A stretch of DNA of 64,000 bases. Origin: Bacteroides ndongoniae (GTDB lineage: Bacteria > Bacteroidota > Bacteroidia > Bacteroidales > Bacteroidaceae). Both the position numbers and the translations under genes were made by a program. The stretch lies in the NCBI RefSeq assembly GCF_900108345.1, contig NZ_FNVV01000014.1:496001-560000 (forward strand). The letters run 5' to 3'. Positions within the stretch are counted from its first letter, which is position 1, and each line of letters opens with the position of its first letter. The notes beneath the pieces are model-generated. The model was not told where the DNA came from. It searched no databases and worked only from the letters and a program-made list of their open reading frames with translations. This document shows, piece by piece, positions 45,915 to 56,292 of the stretch.

Positions 45915-48242
45915 TCAATTAAACAAGTCATCCAGTCCCTGTATCGGTTCGTCCGTTACAGTGCTGTCCGTCGCCTCCGAATCCTTGCAGGGATCATAGC
46001 CTTCCGGCAGTTGGAATGTCTCCGTTTCGTCATATCCCAACGTCTTGTCGGCATACACCTTCACCATATATTTGGCCCAGATAGGCAATGCCATCGAAGC
46101 ACCCTGTCCGTAGAACATGCGGTCGAAGTGGATGTCACGGTCCTCACCGCCTACCCAGCAACCCGAAACCAGCGACGGCGTAAATCCCATGAACCATCCG
46201 TCCGAGTTGTTGTTCGTTGTACCCGTTTTTCCACCCATATCGGCTTTCACACCCAAGCGGCGTACCCGTCCGCCCGTACCTTCATTGATCACGGCACGCA
46301 GCATCACCAGCATCTTGTAAGCGCTCGACACACTGATCACCTCCTGCATTTCCGGCGCAAAGGTAGCCAGCACGTTGCCTTCATTATCCTCGATGCGGGT
46401 CACAAAGAGCGGTGCCACGCGGATACCTCTGTTCGGGAACGCCGTATAAGCGCTCACCATCTCGCCCACCGAGATTTCGCACGGACCCAGGCAAAGTGCA
46501 ATTGAAGGCACAATTTCCCTGTTGCGTACGCCGAAGCTGTGCACCAGTCTCTTCAGTTCGTACGGATTCAGCTTGCTCATCAGGTTGGCGGTAATCCAGT
46601 TGTCCGAGTTGGCAAGTCCCCATTTCAGGGTCACCATCTCGCCATATCGTTTGTTGTTGGCATTTCTCGGCGACCACGGTGTTCCGTTCTCATCAAATCC
46701 GTGGAACTCTACGTGTCTCATCTGGTCGCAGGGCGAGAATCCGTTCTCCATAGCCAGCGCATACACATAAGGCTTCATGGTCGATCCGATCTGTCTGCGT
46801 CCCACCATGCCCATGTCATACTTGAAGTAGTGATGGTTCGGTCCGCCCACATACGCCTTCACATGTCCGTTTCTCGGATCCATCGACATGAATCCGGCTC
46901 TCAGGAAGAATTTGTAATAACGTATCGAGTCCATCGGCGTCATCACCGTATCTCTTTCCCCGTTCCAAGTGAACACCGTCATTTCCTCCGGCGTATCAAA
47001 AGCCTTTCTGATTTCCTTTTCCGACGCGCCCCCCTCTTTCATCTTCCGGTAGCGGTCCGACTGCTTCATGGCTCTGTCCAGAATAGAGTTCACTTGCTCC
47101 TGAGTCAGTTCCCGCGTATAAGGAGCCGTCTTCTGTCCCTTCTTCTCCTTGAAGAAGTAATACTGCAACTCTTTCAGATGTTCCGTCACCGCCTCTTCCG
47201 CATACTTCTGCATACGCGAGTCGATGGTGGTATAAATCTTCAGACCGTCCGTATAGAGGTTGTATTTCGATCCGTCTTTCTTCCGGTTCTTCTCACACCA
47301 GCCGAAGAGCGGATTGTTTTCCCAGTCCAGCGAATCCTCGTAATACTTCTGCATCTGCCAGCCACGATATTCCGAACGCACCGGCTTCTTGGCATTCAGT
47401 ACACCACGCAGGTATTCCCGGAAGTACGTAGCCAATCCCTCGTTATGGTCCACCCGGTGATACGTCAGCTTCAGGGGCAATGCCTGCAGCGAGTCACACT
47501 CTTCCTGCGTGATGTATCCCGCCTTGCGCATCTGGTCCAGTACCACATTCCGGCGTCCGCGTGTCCGTTCGTTATACCGCACCGGGTTATACAGCGACGG
47601 GTTCTTGCACATACCCACCAGCGTAGCCGCCTCTTCTATTTTCAGGTTTTTAGGTTCACACCCGAAGTACGTATAAGCAGCCGTTTTCACACCCACCGCA
47701 TTGTTCAGGAAGTCAAACTTGTTCAGATACATCGTCAGGATTTCCTCTTTCGTGTAGTAACGTTCCAGTTTCACAGCGATCACCCACTCTATCGGTTTCT
47801 GGAACAGACGCTCCATCACGTTGTCCGCGCTGGGCGAATAAAGCTGTTTCGACAGCTGTTGCGTAATCGTACTTCCGCCACCCGCATTCTTCTGCATCAG
47901 CACACCACGCTTCAATATCGCGCGAAACAGCGCTTTGGCATCAATTCCCGAGTGTTCGGCAAAGCGCACGTCCTCGGTCGCAATCAGCGCGTTGATGATG
48001 TGTGGCGACAAGTCCTGATACCCCACGTACACACGGTTCTCCTTGCTGTACGAGTAAGTACCCAATACCACCCCGTCCTCCGACAGCACTTCGGTGGCAA
48101 ATTTATAGTTCGGATTTTCCAAGTCTTCCACCGGAGGCATATATCCTATCCAGCCCTTGGCAATGGCGAAAAACACAGCGGCACAAGCCATTATGCCCAA
48201 TGCCAGCAATATCCAGAGAATTTTTACGATTTTCCTTATCAT
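45915..48242 (-). CDS. Class A penicillin-binding protein (PBP1a-like)
   Basis: A 775-residue bifunctional peptidoglycan synthase. A membrane anchor (8-28) is followed by the GT51 glycosyltransferase domain with catalytic E90 (ATEDVRF) and GGSTITQQL (122-130). The transpeptidase domain has the active site STMK at 487-490, SDN at 546-548 and KTG at 672-674. It polymerises and cross-links the cell wall in the periplasm. It ends with a poorly conserved acidic tail. Confidence 0.95.
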   Translation of the reverse strand: MIRKIVKILWILLALGIMACAAVFFAIAKGWIGYMPPVEDLENPNYKFATEVLSEDGVVLGTYSYSKENRVYVGYQDLSPHIINALIATEDVRFAEHSGIDAKALFRAILKRGVLMQKNAGGGSTITQQLSKQLYSPSADNVMERLFQKPIEWVIAVKLERYYTKEEILTMYLNKFDFLNNAVGVKTAAYTYFGCEPKNLKIEEAATLVGMCKNPSLYNPVRYNERTRGRRNVVLDQMRKAGYITQEECDSLQALPLKLTYHRVDHNEGLATYFREYLRGVLNAKKPVRSEYRGWQMQKYYEDSLDWENNPLFGWCEKNRKKDGSKYNLYTDGLKIYTTIDSRMQKYAEEAVTEHLKELQYYFFKEKKGQKTAPYTRELTQEQVNSILDRAMKQSDRYRKMKEGGASEKEIRKAFDTPEEMTVFTWNGERDTVMTPMDSIRYYKFFLRAGFMSMDPRNGHVKAYVGGPNHHYFKYDMGMVGRRQIGSTMKPYVYALAMENGFSPCDQMRHVEFHGFDENGTPWSPRNANNKRYGEMVTLKWGLANSDNWITANLMSKLNPYELKRLVHSFGVRNREIVPSIALCLGPCEISVGEMVSAYTAFPNRGIRVAPLFVTRIEDNEGNVLATFAPEMQEVISVSSAYKMLVMLRAVINEGTGGRVRRLGVKADMGGKTGTTNNNSDGWFMGFTPSLVSGCWVGGEDRDIHFDRMFYGQGASMALPIWAKYMVKVYADKTLGYDETETFQLPEGYDPCKDSEATDSTVTDEPIQGLDDLFN

Positions 48243-48288
48243 GACGGATTACAATCTTTCCAATAAACACCAATATTTAGTCCTTTAG

Positions 48289-48380
48289 TTTTTTAGTTTG
48301 TGAGTTTGAGGATTTTTAAATCACTGTATTACTTCAACTTAAAAACTCAAAAACTCACCAACTCACAAACTCACCAACTC
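48289..48380. repeat. Inverted AACTCACC/GTGAGTTTG-unit repeat
   Basis: GTTTGTGAGTTTGAGG-type units on the left face AACTCACCAACTCACAAACTC-type units on the right. The stretch lies in the gap upstream of the PBP gene. TAACTTTG, a -7-like box on the minus strand, is at 48388-48395 beyond it. Confidence 0.65.
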
Positions 48381-48420
48381 AATGGTACAAAGTTACGCAA
48401 TAATATGGAGAAAATAAAAT

Positions 48421-49251
48421 CTATCTCCAGTGTTTCCACCGGTTCCCCCCTATCAGGTTCACCTTGTACACCAGTCCCGCCGATACGTACTTCCCGTCCT
48501 GCAGTTCGAACAGCAGGTTGAAGTGGTCGCTCCACATCGAGTACGTGAATCCCACATTCACCGTTTTCGAGTCATACTCGGCTATCAGGTTCAGTTCCTT
48601 ATGAAATGCCGGTTTAAAGTTCACTCCTACGGCAGGTCCGTTCAGCGGATAGTCCGTCCGCCTGTTGTACAGCCAGGCAGCATGAACACCCAGCTCTCCT
48701 ACACGGACATCGAAGTGCTTGGTCATGGCGAGGTACATGCGATTAAAAAAGCCGTTACCTGCCCCTTCTACAGCCAGACTTGTATATTCGAAAGAACCTC
48801 CCGTTGTCGGATCACTAACTCCTAGTACTACGGCCGGCATGTGTTTCCACCATTCCCCTTCCTTAAAGATCTGGAAGCGTGCCGCAAAGTGCCGATCCTG
48901 ATTCACAAATTTTCCCCATGTAACTTCTGGCCAAAAGCCATTATCCGGTTTACCTTTCACTAAGGTACAAACATAGGCCAGTTCCAGTCTGTCCAAAAAA
49001 GTCACATTCAGAAAATAGTTGAAAGTATCATGTCCCCACCACCATTGGCTGGGCAAATTATGCTTATCCAGGAAATTACCTCCTATCATTAAAGTACCAT
49101 CCCGCTGCATATCCGCACTGGGCATGTGCAGCAGCCCGGTCACGCCATACGTCATCTGTGCCTTGCACGGCAAGGCTCCCAACAGCAGGCATATCCATAC
49201 GACTGCTATTCCTTTTTTCCTTTTCAATATATGTACTTTCTTTCCTGACAT
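48421..49251 (-). CDS. YjbH-like outer-membrane exopolysaccharide protein
   Basis: A 276-residue protein with a basic N-terminus and a signal peptide (GIAVVWICLLLGALPCKAQ). The mature part is rich in aromatic beta strands (YGVTGLLHMPSADMQRDGTLMIGGNF, then FNYFLNVTFLDRLELAYVC) and resembles the short YjbH family of outer-membrane proteins linked to exopolysaccharide production. It follows the SLBB export gene by about 180 bp on the same strand, so it may belong to the capsule export set. Its exact role is unknown. Confidence 0.7.
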   Translation of the reverse strand: MSGKKVHILKRKKGIAVVWICLLLGALPCKAQMTYGVTGLLHMPSADMQRDGTLMIGGNFLDKHNLPSQWWWGHDTFNYFLNVTFLDRLELAYVCTLVKGKPDNGFWPEVTWGKFVNQDRHFAARFQIFKEGEWWKHMPAVVLGVSDPTTGGSFEYTSLAVEGAGNGFFNRMYLAMTKHFDVRVGELGVHAAWLYNRRTDYPLNGPAVGVNFKPAFHKELNLIAEYDSKTVNVGFTYSMWSDHFNLLFELQDGKYVSAGLVYKVNLIGGNRWKHWR

Positions 49252-49319
49252 CTGTTTATTTCACTTTTAGTTGACTAGCTGTTCCATCATATCGCTGATT
49301 CAAAAATGGAAAGCGATTA

Positions 49320-49420
49320 CAGACGCAAAACGCGAATGAACGCAGATTCCCACACATCTTTTATAGCCAATATTACTACCATGTGCGAAAATCCGCGCTT
49401 ACCCGCGTTTTTCATTCGTT
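49320..49420. repeat. Imperfect inverted ACGCG/GAATGAA repeat
   Basis: A left arm around 49320-49357 (CGCGAATGAACGCAGATTCC) and a right arm around 49383-49420, inverted, share the GAATGAA, CGCAGATT and CACAT blocks. It lies in the gap between the wza-like and yjbH-like genes. Confidence 0.55.
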
Positions 49421-49430
49421 ATAACCAATT

Positions 49431-51935
49431 CTATTTAAACAGGCTGACAATCGTAGCCGCCATCGTCGCTATCGACGAGAACGAAGTGGCATAACCCAGT
49501 ATATTACCAAAGTTAGCCCTGTTCTGCTTCTTGTTGGGCACCACAATCTCACAGCCCGGTTCTATCTGTTTCTTTCCGCTTCCTTTCACCTTCGCCACCT
49601 GTCCGTTCATGTAGATAATGAACTTCTTGCTCTTCTTGGCATGCTGGCTGTAGCCACCTGCCTGGCTCAGATAGTAGCCCACATCCTCTCCGCTTTTATA
49701 CGAAACCGTGTTGGGCATCATCACCGCCCCGTTTATCTTCACCGTGTTCACATATTCCGGAATGTTCAGCACGTCTCCTTCGCGCAACACCAGGTCTGCA
49801 TCCCCACCCGGATTGGCCAGCGCCTTCTCCAGATCGATACCTACCGTGAATACACTGTCCACCTTAATACCCAGCGAGTCTAACGTACTTTCACCCAGTT
49901 CCCGTCCCATCAGTTTAATCACGTCCTCCATTCTTTTCTTCTCTTCGTCGTTGGCCACACGGGTCAGTTTGGCCCCTCTCACGTAAGCCGATTTCGTCAC
50001 ACCTCCGGCCTTTTTCACCAGTTCGCTCAGCCGTTCCGCTTTCGAAGTCATGGCATACTGGCCTCCGAATATCACTTCTCCCTGTATCGTCACATTCTGC
50101 TGTATCTGATATCCCGGACTGCGGCGCACATACACCTGATCATACGGCTGCAGCACGAATCCCGGTTGTCCGTCAATTACGAATCCGTCTTTCAGGGCGA
50201 AGCTGAACATCTGTCCGATGCTGTCCGTACTGTTCACGCTCTTGGCGTCCTTGATGCGTCTCGACACGTCCACCCGTACCGTCGAAGCCGCTTCCTTCAG
50301 TCCGCCTGCCTGGATAATCAGGTCCTCCAGCGTCATGTTGTCGGCATACGGATACGTATCCGGCTTGGTCACTTCCCCACTGATGGTCACGTCGCCTATA
50401 TCCTGCAGATCGTGAATGCTGGGGATGTACAATATGTCATTCTTTCGTAGCGGAATGTCCGGCACCGTTCCGTTCATCACTCCCTTCACGTCCACCTGGA
50501 TTATCTCACTTGTCAGATCGTCCCGTCTGCGTTGTAGTACTGCCCGGTTCGTAAACGCATCCTCCGTCAGTCCCTTCGCCACCTCTATCAACGCCTTCAC
50601 GGTGTTCAGCTTGCCGTTCAGTTCGTAGAAGTCCGGTCTGTACACAGCACCTCTCACCTCTACCCGGTTCGTATAGCGTTTCAGTATGGCTCCTACCGTC
50701 ACCACGTCTCCGTCGTTCAGCTTGCACACACTGTAGTCCATTTCGTCCACCGTCTTCACCTCATATTCTATACCGTTCTGGCGCACGATGCGCAGGTTTC
50801 CCTTATACGCGTCCGACCCGAATCCTCCGGCATATTTCAGCAACGCCGCCACTGTTTCGTCCTTCTTCAGTTCGAACAGCATCGGGCGTTTCACGTTTCC
50901 TTCCATTTCCACCAGTATCTCGTACGCCGGCACAATAATCACATCCCCTTCCTGCAGGCTGATGTCATCCTTGATGCGTCCCTGCATGATGAAGTCGTAG
51001 ATGTCCACATCCGCTATCTTCTTTCCGTCTCTCACCAGCTGCACGTCTCTCAGGCTACCGATATCGTTCACACCACCGGCTCTATACAGTGCATGAAACA
51101 CCGTCGAGAAAGCCGACAGCGCATATGTTCCCGGCTGCACCACCTCGCCCATGATGTTTATCTGAATGGTCCGCGTATTTCCCAGCGTCATTCTGATCTG
51201 GTTATTCTCGTTCGAGAACACCTTTCCCAGCTCCGCTTTCAGGAATCGGTTTGCTTCCTCCACCGTCTTCCCGCTCAGGTAAATGGGGCCCAGTTCCTGC
51301 ACGTTGATCGTACCATCCGGCGAGATCGTCTCGCGTATATTCGTCTGGCTGGCACCCCAGATGTCGATAATCACCTCGTCACCCGGCCCCAACCGATAGT
51401 TAGGCGGCGTTGCCAGGTTCACGTTCGGTTCGAAGGTCAGGTTACGCGTATTGAAGATGTTCCGTCCGAACACCTGTTTCTTTTTCGGATTCTCCAGACT
51501 GTCCTGCAGGGCAATCAGCTCGTCAATGGGCAGTTCTTCGTTTCTCCATTCCCCGTCCATCATCGGCCATTCCTCGTCCGTTGTCTGCAGGTTCGCATTC
51601 GTTCTCCTGTCTTTTCCCTTTTTTTGCGCAGCCGTTTTCTGGTCTGTCTCTGCATTCTTATTGCGCAGCCGGCTTTTTTCTGTCAACGTACCGTTTCCAT
51701 TCTTCCCTTCCTGTGCATTCTGCCTGTACAATTCTTTCACCCGTTCTATCTGTTCACGGGTCACTCCCTGCCGCGCCAGTTCCGTAGCTATCAGCCGTTG
51801 GTCCTTTCCCTGTTCCACACCGGTTTTCACGTATTCCATCACCTGTTCGTCTGTCATACGCGACTGGGCATAACCGTCCGACAGCGAACACACTGCCAGG
51901 AACAACGCTATAATCAAAAAACGTTTTCTTCTCAT
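49431..51935 (-). CDS. SLBB polysaccharide export protein (Wza-like)
   Basis: An 834-residue outer-membrane export protein. A signal peptide (MRRKRFLIIALFLAVCSLSDGYAQ) precedes a helical, charged N-terminal region. The polysaccharide export domain is at about 175-260 (LGPGDEVIIDIWGASQTNIRETISPDGTINVQELGPIYLSG), followed by about five to six SLBB repeats (for example GEVVQPGTYALSAFSTVFHALYRAGG, and VKRPMLFELKKDETVAALLKYAGG). A C-terminal hydrophobic stretch ends the protein. It is longer than E. coli Wza (about 380), as is usual in Bacteroides. A TTG at 51944 is possible, but the ATG at 51935 is preferred. Operon with wzz. Confidence 0.9.
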   Translation of the reverse strand: MRRKRFLIIALFLAVCSLSDGYAQSRMTDEQVMEYVKTGVEQGKDQRLIATELARQGVTREQIERVKELYRQNAQEGKNGNGTLTEKSRLRNKNAETDQKTAAQKKGKDRRTNANLQTTDEEWPMMDGEWRNEELPIDELIALQDSLENPKKKQVFGRNIFNTRNLTFEPNVNLATPPNYRLGPGDEVIIDIWGASQTNIRETISPDGTINVQELGPIYLSGKTVEEANRFLKAELGKVFSNENNQIRMTLGNTRTIQINIMGEVVQPGTYALSAFSTVFHALYRAGGVNDIGSLRDVQLVRDGKKIADVDIYDFIMQGRIKDDISLQEGDVIIVPAYEILVEMEGNVKRPMLFELKKDETVAALLKYAGGFGSDAYKGNLRIVRQNGIEYEVKTVDEMDYSVCKLNDGDVVTVGAILKRYTNRVEVRGAVYRPDFYELNGKLNTVKALIEVAKGLTEDAFTNRAVLQRRRDDLTSEIIQVDVKGVMNGTVPDIPLRKNDILYIPSIHDLQDIGDVTISGEVTKPDTYPYADNMTLEDLIIQAGGLKEAASTVRVDVSRRIKDAKSVNSTDSIGQMFSFALKDGFVIDGQPGFVLQPYDQVYVRRSPGYQIQQNVTIQGEVIFGGQYAMTSKAERLSELVKKAGGVTKSAYVRGAKLTRVANDEEKKRMEDVIKLMGRELGESTLDSLGIKVDSVFTVGIDLEKALANPGGDADLVLREGDVLNIPEYVNTVKINGAVMMPNTVSYKSGEDVGYYLSQAGGYSQHAKKSKKFIIYMNGQVAKVKGSGKKQIEPGCEIVVPNKKQNRANFGNILGYATSFSSIATMAATIVSLFK

Positions 51936-51944
51936 TGGTTTCAA

Positions 51945-53069
51945 TCAGTTGTTATCGATTTTGTTTTTCGTTCCTTTTCTAAGTTCTTTCCATACGTCTT
52001 CTCCAAAGAGTATCCAGCCCGCTGTTCCTACAAATGCTAGGAACAAGCATCCAACAATAATAACCATTTTTCGTGGAGCTGATGGATGAAGTGGCACTGT
52101 TGCAGGTTCCAAGACAGCAAATACGGGTTTAGACTCCTGCAATTTTCCTTGTGCCATCTGTAGTTGAGTTGCTGTTTGATTATACACTTGATAAGCTAGA
52201 TTCATTTCATTCTGCAAGCGTTCTCCTTCTATTTTTGAGCGTTGAGTAAAAAGGCTTTTGTTCTCATCCAAATAAATAGCATATTTCTGTTGTGCTTTAT
52301 AATAGTCCTCTTGTTTTTCTTTATAAAGTCTTTCCCAATAAGCACAATCTATAGATGCTTTTTTAGTACGATAAGCAGTTACATAATCTTGCAATTTTTT
52401 TATTACGCTATCTGCTACATTTGCAGCAACTTCAGCATCCTGCATTGTTACCGTCACGGTTGTAATACCTGTTTTTTTATCTACATTAGCATACATAGCA
52501 TGTTTTATAGCATTTAACTTTCCTACTTCTTTAGGTGTTAGTTTAAACAAATTTAAAGTATCATTTTTGACATTTATCCCATCCTCTCCTGTTGCTGTAG
52601 AAAATAAAGAAACAATTCCACTTATTATTCTATTAGGTATCCCCATCGCTATATTCCACCATGGCTGTTTCATTGTACCTAAATATTCATTCAAAGGCAT
52701 ACTTGTTTCTGAGTCCACAGGTTTTACAGGCATATTATACAGTTCCAGAGCAAAAGGGTTAGAAGCCAAAATATCCGGAAACAGTAAAATATTCAATGCA
52801 TCTCGTTCACTACTTCCAGCCAAATCTCCTAACCCTAACATAGAAGCTGCACTGGCCAAACTACTACTAGTTCTTTTAGTAGATTCAGCAGCCAATGTTA
52901 CAGTCACACTATATTCTTTAGGAATACTAAATACTATTATCAAACTAACTACAAAAGCTCCTCCAAGCATTTTATAAAAAGTTTTTCTATGATCCCAAAG
53001 TTTCCGGATGAGTTCCAATAAATCAATATCCTGTTCTTCGGTTATTTTTTCTTGAACTGAATTCGTCAT
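51945..53069 (-). CDS. Wzz-type polysaccharide chain-length regulator
   Basis: A 374-residue inner-membrane protein with two helices: about 34-51 (KMLGGAFVVSLIIVFSI) and about 336-356, with a large periplasmic coiled-coil region between. The C-terminal ATVPLHPSAPRKMVII is the typical proline-rich Wzz motif. It should set the polymer length together with Wzy and hand over to the SLBB protein, whose start codon overlaps its end region. The promoter is at 53192-53223. The DNA here is more AT-rich than the adjacent export gene. Confidence 0.88.
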   Translation of the reverse strand: MTNSVQEKITEEQDIDLLELIRKLWDHRKTFYKMLGGAFVVSLIIVFSIPKEYSVTVTLAAESTKRTSSSLASAASMLGLGDLAGSSERDALNILLFPDILASNPFALELYNMPVKPVDSETSMPLNEYLGTMKQPWWNIAMGIPNRIISGIVSLFSTATGEDGINVKNDTLNLFKLTPKEVGKLNAIKHAMYANVDKKTGITTVTVTMQDAEVAANVADSVIKKLQDYVTAYRTKKASIDCAYWERLYKEKQEDYYKAQQKYAIYLDENKSLFTQRSKIEGERLQNEMNLAYQVYNQTATQLQMAQGKLQESKPVFAVLEPATVPLHPSAPRKMVIIVGCLFLAFVGTAGWILFGEDVWKELRKGTKNKIDNN

Positions 53070-53191
53070 TGTTACACCTATTTATAAAAATCCGTAAAAA
53101 ACGTCTCAACAATTCTTTTTAAAGAACAAATCATTCAAACATTCATTACGGCAAATTTTATTTTATTCTCTTTCTTACTCTTATTTCGTTG

Positions 53192-53223
53192 CAAAGATAT
53201 GATTTAATTTGAAGTTTTGCAAA
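53192..53223 (-). promoter_or_regulatory. Canonical Bacteroides promoter of the wzz-wza operon
   Basis: On the minus strand TTTG at 53223-53220 is followed after exactly 20 bp by TATCTTTG at 53199-53192. The leader is about 115-120 nt. It lies between gmd and wzz, so the export genes can be expressed separately from the sugar genes upstream. Confidence 0.8.
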
Positions 53224-53267
53224 CACTCCTCATAACATATCCTCCTAATCTCCTGCTACATACATTT

Positions 53268-54362
53268 CTATTTTACAATTCCTTTTTCTAGGTATTCCGC
53301 CAGATTCATACGTACGTGTTGCGCAGCATTCTCGGCAGCAACCTTAGCCACATCCGCTTCTACCATAATACGTACCAGTTCCTCAAACGTTGTAGTATTC
53401 GGATTCCATCCCAGTTTGGCTCTTGCCTTTGTCGGGTCACCCCACAGGTTCACCACATCCGTCGGTCGGTAAAAATCTTCGCTAACCTCCACCAGACACC
53501 TTCCGGTAGCCTTATCATATCCTTTCTCATCGATCCCTTCTCCACGGAATTCCAGTTCGATACCAACATATTTAAAAGCCAGATAACAGAATTCCCTTAC
53601 CGAATGCTGTACTCCCGTTGCAATGACAAAATCCTCCGGTTTCTCCTGTTGTAGAATCAGCCACATACACTCCACATAATCCTTGGCGTACCCCCAATCT
53701 CGTAGCGACGACAGATTACCCAAATACAGTTTCTCCTGTTTCCCTTGCGCAATGCGTGCAGCCGCTAACGTTATTTTGCGTGTCACAAAGGTTTCTCCTC
53801 TTCGTTCCGATTCGTGGTTGAACAAAATACCAGAACAACAGAACATGTTGTAAGCTTCCCGGTATTCTTTCACAATCCAATACCCATATAGCTTCGCCAC
53901 AGCATACGGACTATAAGGATGAAACGGCGTATTCTCATTCTGTGGCACCTCTTCCACCTTGCCATACAGTTCCGATGTCGACGCCTGATAGATGCGACAT
54001 GTATCCGTCAGCCCGCACAAACGTACTGCCTCCAATACCCGAAGTACCCCAGTCGCATCTACGTCCGCTGTAAATTCCGGTGAATCGAAGCTTACCTGTA
54101 CATGGCTCTGTGCAGCCAGATTATATACCTCCGACGGACGCACCTTGCTGATTACTTGCAGAATGCTCATCGAATCTCCCAGATCTGCATAGTGCAGATG
54201 AAAACGCGGTTTCCCTTCCAGATGTGCTATTCTCTCCCTGAAGTCTACCGACGAACGCCGGATTGTTCCATGCACCTCATATCCTTTTTCCAACAAAAGT
54301 TCGGCCAGATAAGAGCCATCCTGGCCCGTGATGCCGGTAATCAAAGCAACTTTCTTATCCAT
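53268..54362 (-). CDS. gmd: GDP-mannose 4,6-dehydratase
   Basis: A 364-residue short-chain dehydrogenase. The NADP-binding start [27 protein letters not shown] (5-31), [12 protein letters not shown] and the catalytic YAVAK motif (in [14 protein letters not shown], about 149-160) identify Gmd. It converts GDP-mannose into GDP-4-keto-6-deoxymannose, the precursor of GDP-fucose and GDP-rhamnose. No Fcl or Rmd is next to it; the SDR genes at 59631 and 60481 are possible but unproven partners. Confidence 0.95.
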   Translation of the reverse strand: MDKKVALITGITGQDGSYLAELLLEKGYEVHGTIRRSSVDFRERIAHLEGKPRFHLHYADLGDSMSILQVISKVRPSEVYNLAAQSHVQVSFDSPEFTADVDATGVLRVLEAVRLCGLTDTCRIYQASTSELYGKVEEVPQNENTPFHPYSPYAVAKLYGYWIVKEYREAYNMFCCSGILFNHESERRGETFVTRKITLAAARIAQGKQEKLYLGNLSSLRDWGYAKDYVECMWLILQQEKPEDFVIATGVQHSVREFCYLAFKYVGIELEFRGEGIDEKGYDKATGRCLVEVSEDFYRPTDVVNLWGDPTKARAKLGWNPNTTTFEELVRIMVEADVAKVAAENAAQHVRMNLAEYLEKGIVK

Positions 54363-54364
54363 CT

Positions 54365-55120
54365 TTATTTTCTGAAGTATTCTGTTATTTTATAAAAATA
54401 TCGTAATGAAAGGATAAAACGATTCGATTTTACCCCATTCTCTCTAAGAGAGCGCAAATGTTCATTCATACCTCCCATCCGACTCTTCAACCCATTTGTA
54501 CTGGCACCTCCGGTGCGCATTGTCACCATGTCCATAGGCAGATATTTTATACGTATTCTGTTTACGTAAATAAACCGCAGCAACAAATCGAAATCAGCAG
54601 CAATCTTATAATCCGTTTTGTAATAACCAAACTTGTCGAAACATTCTCTTCTGCAATAAAATGTAGGATGTGCCGGAATAAATCCCATCCGCATCAGGTT
54701 CCGTTTAAAAATCTTCGACGAATAGTAACGCACGCTATGCTGCAAATCGTCCGGATGCACATAGTGTAAGTCACCGTAAACCGCATCCGTCTGTTCGTCA
54801 AATCCGGCAGCCACTTTTTCCAACACATCATTGGCCGTAAAAAAATCGTCAGAATTCAGAATACCTACTACGTCACCCGTAGCCATCCTGACGCCCTTAT
54901 TCATCGCGTCATACAGTCCTTTATCCTTTTCGCTGATCCACTTCATCCGCCCCTCAAATTGCGGTTCATATTCCCGGACAATATCTATTGTATTGTCTTT
55001 CGACAGCCCATCCACAACAATATATTCTACATTCCGATAAGTCTGTGCTAGAACAGACTGAATTGTATCTCGGAGCGTTGTGCCACTATTGTAAGTGACA
55101 GTTATTAAGGAAATTTTCAT
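54365..55120 (-). CDS. Glycosyltransferase family 2
   Basis: A 251-residue GT-A enzyme. The N-terminus ([38 protein letters not shown]) and the acidic motif GILNSDDFF (about 90-98) are typical of GT2; [16 protein letters not shown] is the fringe seen in WcaA/WbbD-like transferases. The sugar is unknown. It sits 2 bp upstream of gmd in the same operon. Confidence 0.88.
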   Translation of the reverse strand: MKISLITVTYNSGTTLRDTIQSVLAQTYRNVEYIVVDGLSKDNTIDIVREYEPQFEGRMKWISEKDKGLYDAMNKGVRMATGDVVGILNSDDFFTANDVLEKVAAGFDEQTDAVYGDLHYVHPDDLQHSVRYYSSKIFKRNLMRMGFIPAHPTFYCRRECFDKFGYYKTDYKIAADFDLLLRFIYVNRIRIKYLPMDMVTMRTGGASTNGLKSRMGGMNEHLRSLRENGVKSNRFILSLRYFYKITEYFRK

Positions 55121-55126
55121 ATTATA

Positions 55127-56143
55127 TTAAACTATAATTTTATCAAATATCTTCCGGAAATCATCAAACCTTTTATTGTAAGTAAAATGATCTTCTGCAT
55201 ATTTCATACCTTTATTTCTGATATTTTCCAAATCCAATATATTAGAAGCCACTTTAACATAAGCTTCTACGATCTCATTTTCATCACCAATATTTACCAC
55301 ATATCCATTATTCCCCACCGCATCTTTCAGTCCACCTTTACCACTATGTACTAAAATGCAACCTGCAGCAAGTGCTTCTATTGCAGCTATACCAAATCCT
55401 TCATATATTGAAAGTTGTGAATATATCAAACTATGTTTTAACAGGTTGACTTTTTCTTCTTCAGATATAGTACCACGATATTCAACAGCATCTTCCAAAT
55501 TCAATTGAGATATCAATGCCACAACCTCTTTACTACCTTCTCCTGGAGGGCCTGCTATAATTAATCTGTACTCAGGAAATTTTTTCTTAAAAATAGAAAA
55601 AGCTTTTATTGTTTTATCAACTCCTTTCCGGTATACATTATCACGATTTACCATCCAGGCAATTGTTGTAACAACTTTTTGTTTACTCTCCCCAGTATAC
55701 TTGAATTTTTCCCAGTCTATGACATGAAAACTTATACTACATTTCCTCGGTATTTTTCCATTATATATTTTTTTGATATTTTCATAGTCAGTAGTAGATA
55801 CAATAATATTTGCGTCTGAAAGCACATTACAAATCTTAAAAAATATCTTTTGAAGTCGGCACTGGTTGGGTGTTGCAAATGAAGGCTCTAAATAATCAAT
55901 CCCCCCAGTAAATACATTTTTCTTTCTAAATAATTTCGAAAAAAGAGCTCCAACCGCACTATAACGATAGAAATAGAAAAAGCCTATATCGTATTTCCAA
56001 AACCGCATATAATCAAAAACGGAATTACTCAATAGAACTTTAAATCCCAAATCTCTAAGAATCTGTATGTCATTTCTATAATAACTCTGTATTGAAAACA
56101 TCTTCTTAGTTTTCACACTCGAATAGAACAGAACTCTTTTCAT
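55127..56143 (-). CDS. Glycosyltransferase family 4 (GT-B)
   Basis: A 338-residue GT-B protein. YGFGIAAIEALAAGCILVHSGKGG (about 254-277) is the E-x7-E donor site and KVVTTIAWMVNRDNVYRKGVDKTIKAF the start of the second Rossmann half. The frame is open upstream to 56206, but those residues are not family-like; the ATG at 56143 is preferred (MKRVLFYSSV). AT-rich. Confidence 0.82.
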   Translation of the reverse strand: MKRVLFYSSVKTKKMFSIQSYYRNDIQILRDLGFKVLLSNSVFDYMRFWKYDIGFFYFYRYSAVGALFSKLFRKKNVFTGGIDYLEPSFATPNQCRLQKIFFKICNVLSDANIIVSTTDYENIKKIYNGKIPRKCSISFHVIDWEKFKYTGESKQKVVTTIAWMVNRDNVYRKGVDKTIKAFSIFKKKFPEYRLIIAGPPGEGSKEVVALISQLNLEDAVEYRGTISEEEKVNLLKHSLIYSQLSIYEGFGIAAIEALAAGCILVHSGKGGLKDAVGNNGYVVNIGDENEIVEAYVKVASNILDLENIRNKGMKYAEDHFTYNKRFDDFRKIFDKIIV

Positions 56144-56292
56144 AAATTCATTATAAAATACTAATTCTATCAATAATGTTAATTTAACCCCAAAAGTATA
56201 CATCAAGTATTATCATATATCCCCAGTCAAAGATAAGTTAATTATATTTTGATTGCTTACCCTAATTTTTGAATCAAACTATTATTAATTGT

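Noticed and set aside
46539..48266. A 575-codon open frame on the plus strand
   Set aside because: Antisense to the penicillin-binding protein, which has all catalytic motifs; the plus-strand translation has no recognisable motif.
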